Shown here: piece after piece, positions 8,480 to 16,286 of the stretch
How positions within the stretch are numbered: the first letter of the stretch is position 1
Layout: the number at the start of each line of letters is the position of its first letter
Assembly (NCBI GenBank): GCA_016290415.1
Contig: JAEETP010000014.1
Coordinates: 1-34,731 of the forward strand
Direction of reading: 5' to 3'
Length of the DNA: 34,731 nucleotides
Source of the DNA: Bacteroidales bacterium
Lineage (GTDB): Bacteria > Bacteroidota > Bacteroidia > Bacteroidales > UBA932
The notes under the pieces: generated by a model
What the model saw: the letters and a program-made list of their open reading frames with translations, nothing else
Databases searched by the model: none
Told to the model about the DNA's origin: nothing
Position numbers and translations under genes: made by a program

Positions 8480-9814
8480 CTACAGGTTTCTTACTGCCTC
8501 TTTAAACTGGCGGCCGCGGTCTTCGTAGCTCTTGAACAAGTCAAAACTTGCGCAGCAGGGGCTCAGCAGCACGGTGTCGCCTTCAACTGCCAGCTTACTG
8601 GCTGTCTTCACCGCCTCTTCTGCACTGGAGGTGTCCACAATGGTGGCCACCTTGTCTTCAAACGCGGCGTGAATCTTGGCGTTGTCCACGCCCATACATA
8701 CTATTGCGCGCACTTTGTTCTTCACCAGGTCGAACAGGGGAGAGTAGTCGTTGCCCTTGTCCTTGCCGCCCAGAATCAGCACCACGGGGGTGGTCATACA
8801 CTCCAGTGCATACCAGGTAGAGTTTACGTTGGTGGCCTTGGAGTCGTTTACATACAGCACGCCGCCCACGCTCAGGACCTTCTCCATACGGTGCTCCACC
8901 GGCATAAACGATGTCAGCGCCTTGCGGATGTTCTCGTTGGTTATGTTCATCAGCTTGCCGGTGAGTGCGGCAGCCATAGAGTTATATACATTGTGGCGTC
9001 CCTGCAGCGTGAGGTCGCTGATCTCCATCTCGTAGGGGTCGTGGCCGTAGTTGACCCTCATATGCCCGTCCAGGGTATAGGCGCCCCGGGCCACCTCCTG
9101 CTCCTGGCTTATGGGGAGCATCTGCGCCTTGATCACAATCTGGTTGAGGTTCTTGATGGTGATTTCGTCGTCGGAGCAGAAAATGAAGCAGTCCTCAGCC
9201 GCCATATTCTGGGTGATGCGGAACTTGGCGTTGACATAGTTCTGCAGGTCGTAGCCGTAGCGGTCCAGATGGTCGGGGGTGATGTTCAGCAAAATGGCGA
9301 TGTCGGCCTTGAAGTCGTACATATTGTCCAGCTGGAAGCTGCTAAGCTCCAGCACGTAGATGTCAAAGTGCTCGGTGGCCACCTGATATGCGTAGCTGCG
9401 GCCTATGTTGCCGCCCAGCCCGACGTTCAATCCGACATTCTTCAACATATAATATATAAGTGAAGTGGTCGTGGTCTTGCCGTTGCTGCCGGTGATGCAT
9501 ATTTTTTTTGCGGTGTCGTAGCGCCCCGCGAACTCAATCTCGGAGATGATGGGGATGCCCGCCTCAATGGCCTTTGCCACCAGCGGGGCGGTGTCGGGGA
9601 TGCCGGGACTCTTTATGATCTCGCTGGCATTCAGAATTTTCTCGGGAGTGTGGCCTCCCTCTTCGTATTCGATGCCGTATTTCTCCAACACTTCCTTGTG
9701 GTCGGCACGCAGGGTGGACATATCCGACAGGAATGTGTCAAAACCCTTTACCTTGGCCAGTACCGCTGCGCCTACGCCGCTTTCGCCGCCGCCCAAAATC
9801 GCAATCCTTTGCAT
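8480..9814 (-). CDS. murD: UDP-N-acetylmuramoyl-L-alanine--D-glutamate ligase
   Basis: MurD adds D-glutamate to UDP-MurNAc-L-Ala. The 444-residue product starts with a nucleotide-binding GGGESGVGAAVLA motif, has the Mur-ligase ATP loop CITGSNGKTTTTSLIYYML, the substrate region LELSSFQLDNM, ITPDHLDRYG, and the C-terminal NDSKATNVNSTWYAL and SPCCASFDLFKSYEDRG blocks that identify MurD specifically. It begins one base after the mraY stop and ends three bases before ftsW. Confidence 0.97.
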   Translation of the reverse strand: MQRIAILGGGESGVGAAVLAKVKGFDTFLSDMSTLRADHKEVLEKYGIEYEEGGHTPEKILNASEIIKSPGIPDTAPLVAKAIEAGIPIISEIEFAGRYDTAKKICITGSNGKTTTTSLIYYMLKNVGLNVGLGGNIGRSYAYQVATEHFDIYVLELSSFQLDNMYDFKADIAILLNITPDHLDRYGYDLQNYVNAKFRITQNMAAEDCFIFCSDDEITIKNLNQIVIKAQMLPISQEQEVARGAYTLDGHMRVNYGHDPYEMEISDLTLQGRHNVYNSMAAALTGKLMNITNENIRKALTSFMPVEHRMEKVLSVGGVLYVNDSKATNVNSTWYALECMTTPVVLILGGKDKGNDYSPLFDLVKNKVRAIVCMGVDNAKIHAAFEDKVATIVDTSSAEEAVKTASKLAVEGDTVLLSPCCASFDLFKSYEDRGRQFKEAVRNL

Positions 9815-9815
9815 A

Positions 9816-11072
9816 TTATCTGATCTTAAGTGTTACTATTGCCAGTACGGCCAGGATTATTGATACAATCCAGAAGCGGGACACAATGCGCGCCTCGGGC
9901 TGTATCTCCCGCGGCCTCTGAATCAGGGCCTTGGGGTCCTCTTTCTGGAAATGATGGTGCAGGGGGGACATTCTGAACACCCTCACGCCCTCGCCGTATT
10001 TCTTTTTTGTGTATTTAAAATATCCTCTTTGGATAATCACAGAGAGGCTCTCTGCTACCCAGATTCCGCACAGGATGGGGAGCAGCAGCTCTTTGCGGAT
10101 GAGCACTGCGCACACTCCAATCACGCCGCCCAGCATAAGGCTGCCGGTGTCTCCCATAAATACTTTTGCAGGGAAGGAGTTGTACCAGAGGAAGCCCAGC
10201 AGGGCGCCCACCAGCGCAGCCATATACACCGCAATCTCTCCGCTGTGCGGTATATACATAATATTCAGGTAGTTGGCGTAGCCGACGTGGCCGGAGAGAT
10301 AGGCCAGTATGCCCAGCGTCGCCCCCACTATGGCCGTGACTCCGGCCGACAGTCCGTCCATTCCGTCGGTGAGGTTGGCGCCGTTGGAGCAGGCGGTTAT
10401 AATAAAGATGATGACCAGGATATACAGAATCCAGGTCCACCACTGACCCGCCTTGCCCTTGAGGGGAGAGAGCCAGGAGTAGTCGAATTCGTTGTTCTTT
10501 ACAAACGGAATGGTGGTCTTGGCGTTGTTTTCCACAACCACAGAGGCAACCTGCTCTTCGTTCTGGTCGCCGTAGCCGTTGTTGCTGCCCACGCGGAAGC
10601 CCAGCTGGCTGCTGAAGCACAGTGTGAGACCCACCACAAGGCCCAGGATGACCTGCGCCAGAATTTTCTTTTTGCCGGAGAGGCCGTCCTTGTTGTGCTT
10701 TACAATCTTGGCGTGGTCGTCAAGATAGCCAATGAAGCCCATCCAGACAGTGGCGATAATCAGCAGGATGTTGTTCAGGTTGGTCAGGTCGCCGAAAAGC
10801 AGAATCGGCACCAGGATAGAGAGGACGATGATCATACCGCCCATAGTGGGGGTGCCCTTCTTGCTGAGCTGCCCCTCCAGCCCCAGGTCGCGGATTTCCT
10901 CTCCTATCTGTTTCTTTTTGAGTTTGGCAATTATGACTTTGCCCGACCACAGCGCAGTGATGATGGACACCAGCGCACAGCAGACTACCCTGAAAGAGAT
11001 GTAGTTCATCAGCCTGACGCCGGCAAAGTCGACGCCATTGGACTGAAGCCAGTTGAAAAGGTGGTACAGCAT
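9816..11072 (-). CDS. mraY: Phospho-N-acetylmuramoyl-pentapeptide-transferase MraY
   Basis: MraY transfers phospho-MurNAc-pentapeptide to undecaprenyl phosphate, making lipid I in the inner membrane. The 418-residue polytopic protein has the catalytic Asp pair in GFIGYLDDHAKIV, the NGANLTDGMDGLSAG motif and the PLHHHFQKEDP loop of the PNPT superfamily. It is about 60 residues longer than the E. coli enzyme. Much of the excess is a polar stretch around SNNGYGDQNEEQVASVVV that probably sits outside the membrane core. It starts three bases after the murE stop. Confidence 0.96.
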   Translation of the reverse strand: MLYHLFNWLQSNGVDFAGVRLMNYISFRVVCCALVSIITALWSGKVIIAKLKKKQIGEEIRDLGLEGQLSKKGTPTMGGMIIVLSILVPILLFGDLTNLNNILLIIATVWMGFIGYLDDHAKIVKHNKDGLSGKKKILAQVILGLVVGLTLCFSSQLGFRVGSNNGYGDQNEEQVASVVVENNAKTTIPFVKNNEFDYSWLSPLKGKAGQWWTWILYILVIIFIITACSNGANLTDGMDGLSAGVTAIVGATLGILAYLSGHVGYANYLNIMYIPHSGEIAVYMAALVGALLGFLWYNSFPAKVFMGDTGSLMLGGVIGVCAVLIRKELLLPILCGIWVAESLSVIIQRGYFKYTKKKYGEGVRVFRMSPLHHHFQKEDPKALIQRPREIQPEARIVSRFWIVSIILAVLAIVTLKIR

Positions 11073-11075
11073 ATC

Positions 11076-12503
11076 TTATTGTTTCTTTATCGAGTCAAAC
11101 ACTCCGGCGATAACCTCTTTGTCGTCAAAGTGATGTTTTACGGTTCCAATTATCTGATAGTCTTCGTGGCCCTTGCCTGCAACCAGTATCACCGCACCGG
11201 CGGGGGCAAAGAGTATGGCGCTGCGGATGGCCTCGGCGCGGTCGGTGATGAATACCGACTTGGCCCTGGCGGCAGTGTCCATACCGGCCTTGATGTCGTT
11301 TATAATGTCCTCTGGCTGCTCGGTGCGCGGGTTGTCAGATGTGACCACCACCCGGTCGGCATATTTTGCGGCAATCTGACCCATTTCGGGACGCTTGGTC
11401 TTGTCGCGGTCGCCGCCGCAGCCGAACACGCATATCAGGTATTCGCCGCAGGCGGCTGCCTTGAGGGTCTTGAGCACATTCTCCAGGGCATCGGGGGTGT
11501 GGGCGTAGTCTACCACGGCGGTGATGTTGTCGCCGCCCTTGATATATTCCAGACGTCCGTCCACCGCTTTCATAGCGCTCAGGCGGGTCAGGGTCTCGTC
11601 TTTGTCGGCACCCAGAAGTATCGCCGTGGAATAGACAGCCAGCAGGTTGTAGGCGTTGTGGGCGCCTATGAACCGGGTCCAAACCTGGACGCCGTCAATT
11701 ACCAGCTGCATACCGTCCATAGTCTCTTCCAGCAGACGGCACTTGAAGTCGGCCATCTTCTTGCAGGAATAGCGGTAGATGTGTGCCTTGCAGTTCTGCA
11801 CCATCACCTCGCCGTTGGCGTCGTCTATATTCACCAGCGCAAAAGCGTCTTTTGGCAGGCCGTCAAAGAAGGCCTTCTTGCAGTCGCGGTAGTTGTCAAA
11901 GGTTTTATGATAGTCCAGATGGTCGTGTGTCAGATTGGAGAAGATGCCTCCCTTGAAGGTCAGGCCGGCAATGCGGTCCTGGCTCACGGCGTGGCTGCTG
12001 ACCTCCATAAAGCAGTAGGCGCAGCCTTCGTTCACCATCTGGGCCAGCAGGGCGTTGAGCTCCAGCGGGTCGGGAGTGGTGTGCTCTGTGTGATAGCGCT
12101 TCTCGCCCACATAGTTGGCTATGGTGGATATCAGGCCGCAGGCATAACCCATAGAGGTAAACAGGCGGTAGAGCAGGGTGGCGGTGGTGGTCTTGCCGTT
12201 GGTGCCGGTCACGCCCACCAGATTCAGCTTGGAAGATGGATTGTCATAATATTCCGATGCCAGAGCGGCCAGTGCCTTGCGGCTGTACTCGACCTTGACG
12301 TAGGTTATCCCCTCCTGCTTTTCAAAGGCGCCGTCGTTCTGATACACAACGGTGCGGGCGCCGCTCTCAATGGCCTTGGGTATGAACTTGTGGCCGTCCA
12401 CAGCATTGCCCTCCACTGCCACGAACAGGCAGCCGGGGGTGCATTTGCGAGAGTCGGTCTCTATGGCGCTTATCTTTTTGAGGTCTATATCTTCCAGTTT
12501 CAT
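11076..12503 (-). CDS. murE: UDP-N-acetylmuramoyl-L-alanyl-D-glutamate--2,6-diaminopimelate ligase
   Basis: MurE adds the third amino acid of the stem peptide. The 475-residue product has the ATP loop GVTGTNGKTTTATLLYRLF, the TTPDPLELNALLAQM substrate block, and the C-terminal DNPRTEQP motif. In characterised MurE enzymes DNPR marks meso-diaminopimelate rather than lysine specificity, so a DAP-type peptidoglycan is inferred. The start chosen is the ATG at 12503 (MKLEDIDLKKISAIETDSR), whose ATGA overlaps the ftsI stop by four bases. An upstream in-frame TTG gives ten extra residues that only re-read the ftsI end. Confidence 0.97.
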   Translation of the reverse strand: MKLEDIDLKKISAIETDSRKCTPGCLFVAVEGNAVDGHKFIPKAIESGARTVVYQNDGAFEKQEGITYVKVEYSRKALAALASEYYDNPSSKLNLVGVTGTNGKTTTATLLYRLFTSMGYACGLISTIANYVGEKRYHTEHTTPDPLELNALLAQMVNEGCAYCFMEVSSHAVSQDRIAGLTFKGGIFSNLTHDHLDYHKTFDNYRDCKKAFFDGLPKDAFALVNIDDANGEVMVQNCKAHIYRYSCKKMADFKCRLLEETMDGMQLVIDGVQVWTRFIGAHNAYNLLAVYSTAILLGADKDETLTRLSAMKAVDGRLEYIKGGDNITAVVDYAHTPDALENVLKTLKAAACGEYLICVFGCGGDRDKTKRPEMGQIAAKYADRVVVTSDNPRTEQPEDIINDIKAGMDTAARAKSVFITDRAEAIRSAILFAPAGAVILVAGKGHEDYQIIGTVKHHFDDKEVIAGVFDSIKKQ

Positions 12504-14482
12504 AGCTTTTCTGCCAGCTGAAGTGTTACACAATTGTTCTCTACATCCATATCCACAATCTTGCCGCGGCCCTTGGATTCTACTTTATATCCCTGTGATT
12601 CAAGCAGATATATAGCGTCGCGCAAGCCCATGCCCTTGACGTTGGGCACGCCGGTGGAGTCGCTGCCGGCCTCTTTGATCTCGGCAATCTGCGGCATTGC
12701 GCCGGAGGATATCACGGGCGCATTCCATTCGGGAGACTTGGCGTAGATGTTGTCTATGATTTCGCACGCCACCGGGCCGCCCCAGGTGCCGCCGTAGAAG
12801 TTCTTTGCCGCCAGACGGGAATAAACCACCACGATAATCGAATACTTGGGATTCTCGTAAGGGAAGAAGCCCACGAAAGAACCCTGGTGCTTCTTGCGGC
12901 CGGAGGCGTCCATATAGCCGCCGCGCGGGAGTGCGATACGGGCCGTGCCGGTTTTGCCGGCCACGTGCACCTTGCAGTTGGCAAATGCCCTGCGGGCAGT
13001 ACCGTTCTCGCCAATCACCACTCCGCGCAGCGCCTCCTTGGCCAGCGCGGCGGTCTCCTTTGAGCAGACGCGGCCGACGGTCTCGATGGGGTAGGTGTAT
13101 TCTATGTTGCCGCCGCGCTGCAGATTCACAAACAGGTGCGGCTTTACCATAACGCCGTCGTTGGCAATGGCGTTGTAGAAACTCAAAATGTGCAGCGGAG
13201 TCACCTGCACGGCATAACCCATACCTATCTGGGGCAGGTCAGAAGGGCTCCAGAGCTTGTCTTTGGGGTCGCGGGCGCGGGCCTTGCCCATACCGGGCAG
13301 GTCAAAGTCATAGTTGTAGGTTATGCGGCGCTCTTTGTTGATCTTGTCCACAAAATCCTGCGGATTGCGGCCGTATTTCTCGCCGGCGATGCGGCGGAAC
13401 ACGTTGTTGGAGGATATCTCCAGGCCCTTGCGGACGGTGATGCTGCTGTAGTTGCGCAGATAGGTGTCTTCGAAGGCGGTTTTGCCGTAATGCCATATCA
13501 CGTCGCCCGGCTGGCGGGTGTCCAGCGTGACTTTCTTGTCTTCCAGGGCGGTGACCAGGGTGGCCAGTTTGAACACACTGCCCGGCTCGCCCAGGCGGCC
13601 TATTGCGTAGTTGTACTGCTCTGTGAAGCGGCCCTTCTCGTCCTTTTCCATATTGACCATAGCGCGGATTTCGCCGGTGGCAACCTCCATCACTATCACG
13701 GTGCCGGCCTCCAGGTCGTCCTCGCCCTCAATCTTGTGCAGCAGCGCCTTCTGGGCGATGTCCTGCATATCAATGTCGATGGAGATCTGCACGTCCTGGC
13801 CGTTGATGGCGGGAATTTCCTGCCGCTCGGCGTCGGGAATCCAGATGCCCTTGTCAATCAGGCGCATCGGGCGCACGCCCGGCTTGCCGCGGAGGGTGGA
13901 ATCCAGGGCGCCTTCTACACCGATGTGGGGGCGGTCTTCGCTGCTGCGGAGGTAGCCCAGCGCGCGGTAGGCCAGTTTGTCGTAGGGATATTCGCGGTGG
14001 TCTATCTGCTCTACCAAAAGCCCGCCGCGGGCGCGGCCCAGGTTAAGCAGGGGATACTGGCTTATGGCCTTCATTTCGTCGTAGCCCACGTGCTGGCGCA
14101 GCAAACGGGTGTAGCCCTTGCCCTCGGCGCGGCGCTGGCGCAGCAGGCGGACATATTCGTCGGCGCTCTTCTCTTTGTAGTTTCTGGCCAGAGCCTCTGC
14201 CAGGGGACGCACGTTGGCTTCGAACACGGTGTCGTGGGCCACGGTGCAGTCCAGGGCTATGAAATATTCCGGGGTGGAGAAGGCCAGGTGGCGGCCGTCG
14301 GCGGCCAGGATGCTGCCGCGCATAGGCTTTATAGGGTCTTCACGGACGGTCTTTTTGCCGTATTCCTCGGTCTTGATGTCCTTCTCAAAAAACTGCAAAT
14401 CCACCATCCTTGCCACAGCCGCACCGGCTATCAGCAAGAAAATCACGTAGATAATAGCGACTTTGATGGCGTTCTGCTTCAT
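12500..14482 (-). CDS. ftsI: Class B penicillin-binding protein (FtsI/PBP3-like) with C-terminal PASTA domain
   Basis: This is the septal DD-transpeptidase that cross-links peptidoglycan with FtsW. The 660-residue protein has an N-terminal membrane anchor (about residues 8-24), the PBP dimerisation-domain signature MRGSILAADGRHLA, then the transpeptidase motifs: Ser302-Val-Phe-Lys305 (catalytic Ser), Ser357-Ser-Asn359, and Lys510-Thr-Gly512. About 50 C-terminal residues from GVPNVKGMGLRDAIYLLE resemble a single PASTA domain, absent from E. coli FtsI but, to my knowledge, common in Bacteroidetes homologues. The first codons overlap the ftsL-like stop by four bases, and the end overlaps murE by four. 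Confidence 0.95.
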   Translation of the reverse strand: MKQNAIKVAIIYVIFLLIAGAAVARMVDLQFFEKDIKTEEYGKKTVREDPIKPMRGSILAADGRHLAFSTPEYFIALDCTVAHDTVFEANVRPLAEALARNYKEKSADEYVRLLRQRRAEGKGYTRLLRQHVGYDEMKAISQYPLLNLGRARGGLLVEQIDHREYPYDKLAYRALGYLRSSEDRPHIGVEGALDSTLRGKPGVRPMRLIDKGIWIPDAERQEIPAINGQDVQISIDIDMQDIAQKALLHKIEGEDDLEAGTVIVMEVATGEIRAMVNMEKDEKGRFTEQYNYAIGRLGEPGSVFKLATLVTALEDKKVTLDTRQPGDVIWHYGKTAFEDTYLRNYSSITVRKGLEISSNNVFRRIAGEKYGRNPQDFVDKINKERRITYNYDFDLPGMGKARARDPKDKLWSPSDLPQIGMGYAVQVTPLHILSFYNAIANDGVMVKPHLFVNLQRGGNIEYTYPIETVGRVCSKETAALAKEALRGVVIGENGTARRAFANCKVHVAGKTGTARIALPRGGYMDASGRKKHQGSFVGFFPYENPKYSIIVVVYSRLAAKNFYGGTWGGPVACEIIDNIYAKSPEWNAPVISSGAMPQIAEIKEAGSDSTGVPNVKGMGLRDAIYLLESQGYKVESKGRGKIVDMDVENNCVTLQLAEKL

Positions 14483-14814
14483 TCTATCACAATCCTTTTG
14501 GGAGGATCCATGGGGGCGTGCAGGCTGGTGTTGCCGCTGCCCACCAGCATTTTCTCTATGCGGGTGCGCTGGTCCAGGCCGGTCAGCTTCAGATCCTTCT
14601 CGTGATATTCTATCTTGAGCTCTTCAATAATCTTTTCATTCCTGTTGATGGCCGCCATACGGTCCTCTACCCAGAGACCCCACACCAGATAAAGGCTCAC
14701 GAGCATAAAACAGAAAAAGATGAACAGAAGTTGTCTGTCAACACCTTTTTTTGTGATATACTCGCCACCGAACAACCCGGTGAACCAGTCTTTCATTCTC
14801 TGCCCGAATCCCAT
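14479..14814 (-). CDS. ftsL: FtsL-like bitopic division protein
   Basis: A 111-residue protein with a basic cytoplasmic N-terminus (about 28 residues), one strong transmembrane helix (LLFIFFCFMLVSLYLVWGLWV, about residues 29-49), and a periplasmic part with a charged, probably coiled-coil helix (about residues 55-85). FtsL sequences diverge greatly between phyla. The call rests on this topology and on location between rsmH and ftsI, where FtsL is found across bacteria. FtsL would bind FtsQ and FtsB and activate FtsWI. It begins five bases after the rsmH stop and overlaps ftsI by four bases. Confidence 0.85.
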   Translation of the reverse strand: MGFGQRMKDWFTGLFGGEYITKKGVDRQLLFIFFCFMLVSLYLVWGLWVEDRMAAINRNEKIIEELKIEYHEKDLKLTGLDQRTRIEKMLVGSGNTSLHAPMDPPKRIVIE

Positions 14815-14819
14815 AGCAG

Positions 14820-15701
14820 CTATCGATATTCCATTTCAGTCCTTTTTGCCACGCGCAGTTTCGCGCTGCGGGCGCGCGTGTTGCCCTCAATCTCGCTCTC
14901 GGCCGGCAAAACCGGTTTTGAGGTCACCTTTTCCATAAGGCCATCGTGAATGGCGTCACGAATGGCATTCTTCACAATCCGGTCTTCCAGGGAGTGGTAG
15001 GTTATCACCGCCAGTATGCCGCCCTGGGCAAGCGACTTGACGGCCATCGGCACAAAGTGCTCCAGCGCCGTCATCTCGTCGTTGACCTCTATGCGCAGCG
15101 CCTGATAGACCTTTGCCAGATACTTGTGCTGCCCGAATGCGGGCGTCGCCTTTTCCAGCGCGGCGTTAAGCGCGGCGGTGGTGTTCACGCACCCGCGCGC
15201 GCGCGCTTCGCATATCAGTTTTGCCGCAAACCGGCTGTTTGCCACCTCCCCATATTCCCTCAATATCTTTTCCAGCGCCTCTTCGCTGTAACTGTTCACT
15301 ACATCCTTTGCGGTTTTCAAGGCCGCATCGCTCATCCGCATATCCAGTTCGCTGTCAAAACGGAAAGAGAAGCCTCTCTCTTCTGTGTCAAACTGGTGCG
15401 ACGATACTCCCAAATCGGCCAATATGCCGTCCACCTTTTCAAAGCCGCTGTGGCGGACCCAGTTGTGGACAAACCTGAAGTTTGACCTGACCGGTATCAG
15501 CCGTTCGTCCTGCGGCGCGTTTGCCAGCGCCTCGGCATCCTGATCAATGGCGATAAGACGACCCTGGGCCGACAACTGCTCCAGTATGGCTTTGCTGTGG
15601 CCGCCGCCGCCGAATGTGGCATCTACATAAACTCCGTCCGGTTTAATGGAGAGGGCCGATACACTCTCTTTCAGAAGAACAGGTGTATGATATTCAGACA
15701 T
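14820..15701 (-). CDS. rsmH: 16S rRNA (cytosine(1402)-N4)-methyltransferase RsmH
   Basis: RsmH (MraW) methylates C1402 of 16S rRNA using S-adenosylmethionine. The 293-residue product opens with the family signature EYHTPVLLKESVSAL, followed by the SAM-binding DATFGGGGHSKAIL, then DGILADLGVSSHQFD and a C-terminal GGILAVITYHSLEDRIVKN. All are diagnostic. The start lies 15 bases after the mraZ stop. It is the second gene of the dcw transcript, as in most bacteria. Confidence 0.97.
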   Translation of the reverse strand: MSEYHTPVLLKESVSALSIKPDGVYVDATFGGGGHSKAILEQLSAQGRLIAIDQDAEALANAPQDERLIPVRSNFRFVHNWVRHSGFEKVDGILADLGVSSHQFDTEERGFSFRFDSELDMRMSDAALKTAKDVVNSYSEEALEKILREYGEVANSRFAAKLICEARARGCVNTTAALNAALEKATPAFGQHKYLAKVYQALRIEVNDEMTALEHFVPMAVKSLAQGGILAVITYHSLEDRIVKNAIRDAIHDGLMEKVTSKPVLPAESEIEGNTRARSAKLRVAKRTEMEYR

Positions 15702-15716
15702 AACCCTTTAGCCTCC

Positions 15717-16163
15717 CTAACCAAGCGTCTTTTCTGCAAGTGCTACATATTCGTCATCGGATAATGTGGTGCTTTCTAGGCTATCCTTGGCCCAAATCTC
15801 TATCTTGAAGTCCCTTCCGCAGAACACGGCTTCCTTTTCGATACCTACCGAGTCCAGAAGGTTCTTCGGGATGGAAATCCTGCCGAGTTTTTCGTCCGGA
15901 ACAACGTAGGTGCGGTTGCTGGTGTATGCACGCCAGAACCGCTCGTCGTCCCTGTTGAAAAGGTTCAACCTTGATCGCACTGCCTCGGACTCTTTTTCCC
16001 ACGATTCGTACGTGTACATCTCGAGGCAGTTCGCGAACAAAGTTTTCTTAACGACGAATCCCTGCTTGATGCTGTCGCCGCAGATGGCCTTGAAGGCGGC
16101 AGGGAAGACCAGCCTCCCCTTGTCGTCCACTTTAGCCTTGTATTCGCCGATAAAGTTGATCAT
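15717..16163 (-). CDS. mraZ: Transcriptional regulator MraZ
   Basis: MraZ is an AbrB/SpoVT-fold DNA-binding protein that in E. coli represses its own dcw operon. The 148-residue product has the expected two half-domains, each with the conserved DxxxR-type loop: DDKGRLVFPAAFK near residue 15 and DEKLGRISIPKNLLD near residue 90. It is the first gene of the dcw transcript, with a leader of only about 20 nt behind a TAnnTTTG promoter box, so any MraZ operator probably lies in the 123-bp divergent intergenic region shared with the M23 peptidase gene. Confidence 0.95.
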   Translation of the reverse strand: MINFIGEYKAKVDDKGRLVFPAAFKAICGDSIKQGFVVKKTLFANCLEMYTYESWEKESEAVRSRLNLFNRDDERFWRAYTSNRTYVVPDEKLGRISIPKNLLDSVGIEKEAVFCGRDFKIEIWAKDSLESTTLSDDEYVALAEKTLG

Positions 16164-16186
16164 ATAAATAGAGTGATGTGTGTAGG

Positions 16187-16194
16187 CAAAGGTA
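16187..16194 (-). promoter_or_regulatory. Putative sigma-ABfr -7 box for the dcw operon
   Basis: On the minus strand the sequence reads TACCTTTG, matching the Bacteroidetes -7 consensus TAnnTTTG, and ends 23 nt upstream of the mraZ ATG. No exact TTTG -33 element is visible at the usual spacing; the upstream stretch is very A/T-rich. It is the best candidate promoter for the whole mraZ-to-truB transcript. Confidence 0.6.
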
Positions 16195-16257
16195 TAACAC
16201 TTTTTTCGAACTTTTTACATTTTTTTACAAAAATTTCCAAAATTTTACATAAACCCC

Positions 16258-16265
16258 TAAATTTG
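16258..16265 (+). promoter_or_regulatory. Putative sigma-ABfr -7 box for the M23 peptidase gene
   Basis: TAAATTTG matches TAnnTTTG and ends 21 nt before the ATG at 16287. The upstream 50 bp are a run of T- and A-rich sequence without an exact TTTG. It lies about 65 bp from the oppositely directed mraZ box, so the two genes share a divergent control region. Confidence 0.6.
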
Positions 16266-16286
16266 TGTGCGACAAACGATTTGGAT

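Noticed and set aside
9951-12521. Very long plus-strand open frame (856 codons) opposite mraY and murE
   Set aside because: It is antisense to two unmistakable genes, with a composition typical of a GC-rich shadow frame (many His, Gly, Val, Gln) and no recognisable domain. Similar long antisense frames at 1378-2478, 3865-5463 and 7181-9463 were rejected for the same reason.
16195-16257. A/T-rich homopolymer tract between mraZ and the M23 gene as a replication origin or bound-protein array
   Set aside because: No repeated DnaA-box-like words were found. The tract is short and best explained as the shared upstream region of two divergent promoters.
16173-16286. Upstream in-frame ATG extending the M23 lipoprotein by 38 residues
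   Set aside because: It would cover the putative promoter box and bury the lipoprotein signal peptide. The internal ATG gives a textbook signal and lipobox.
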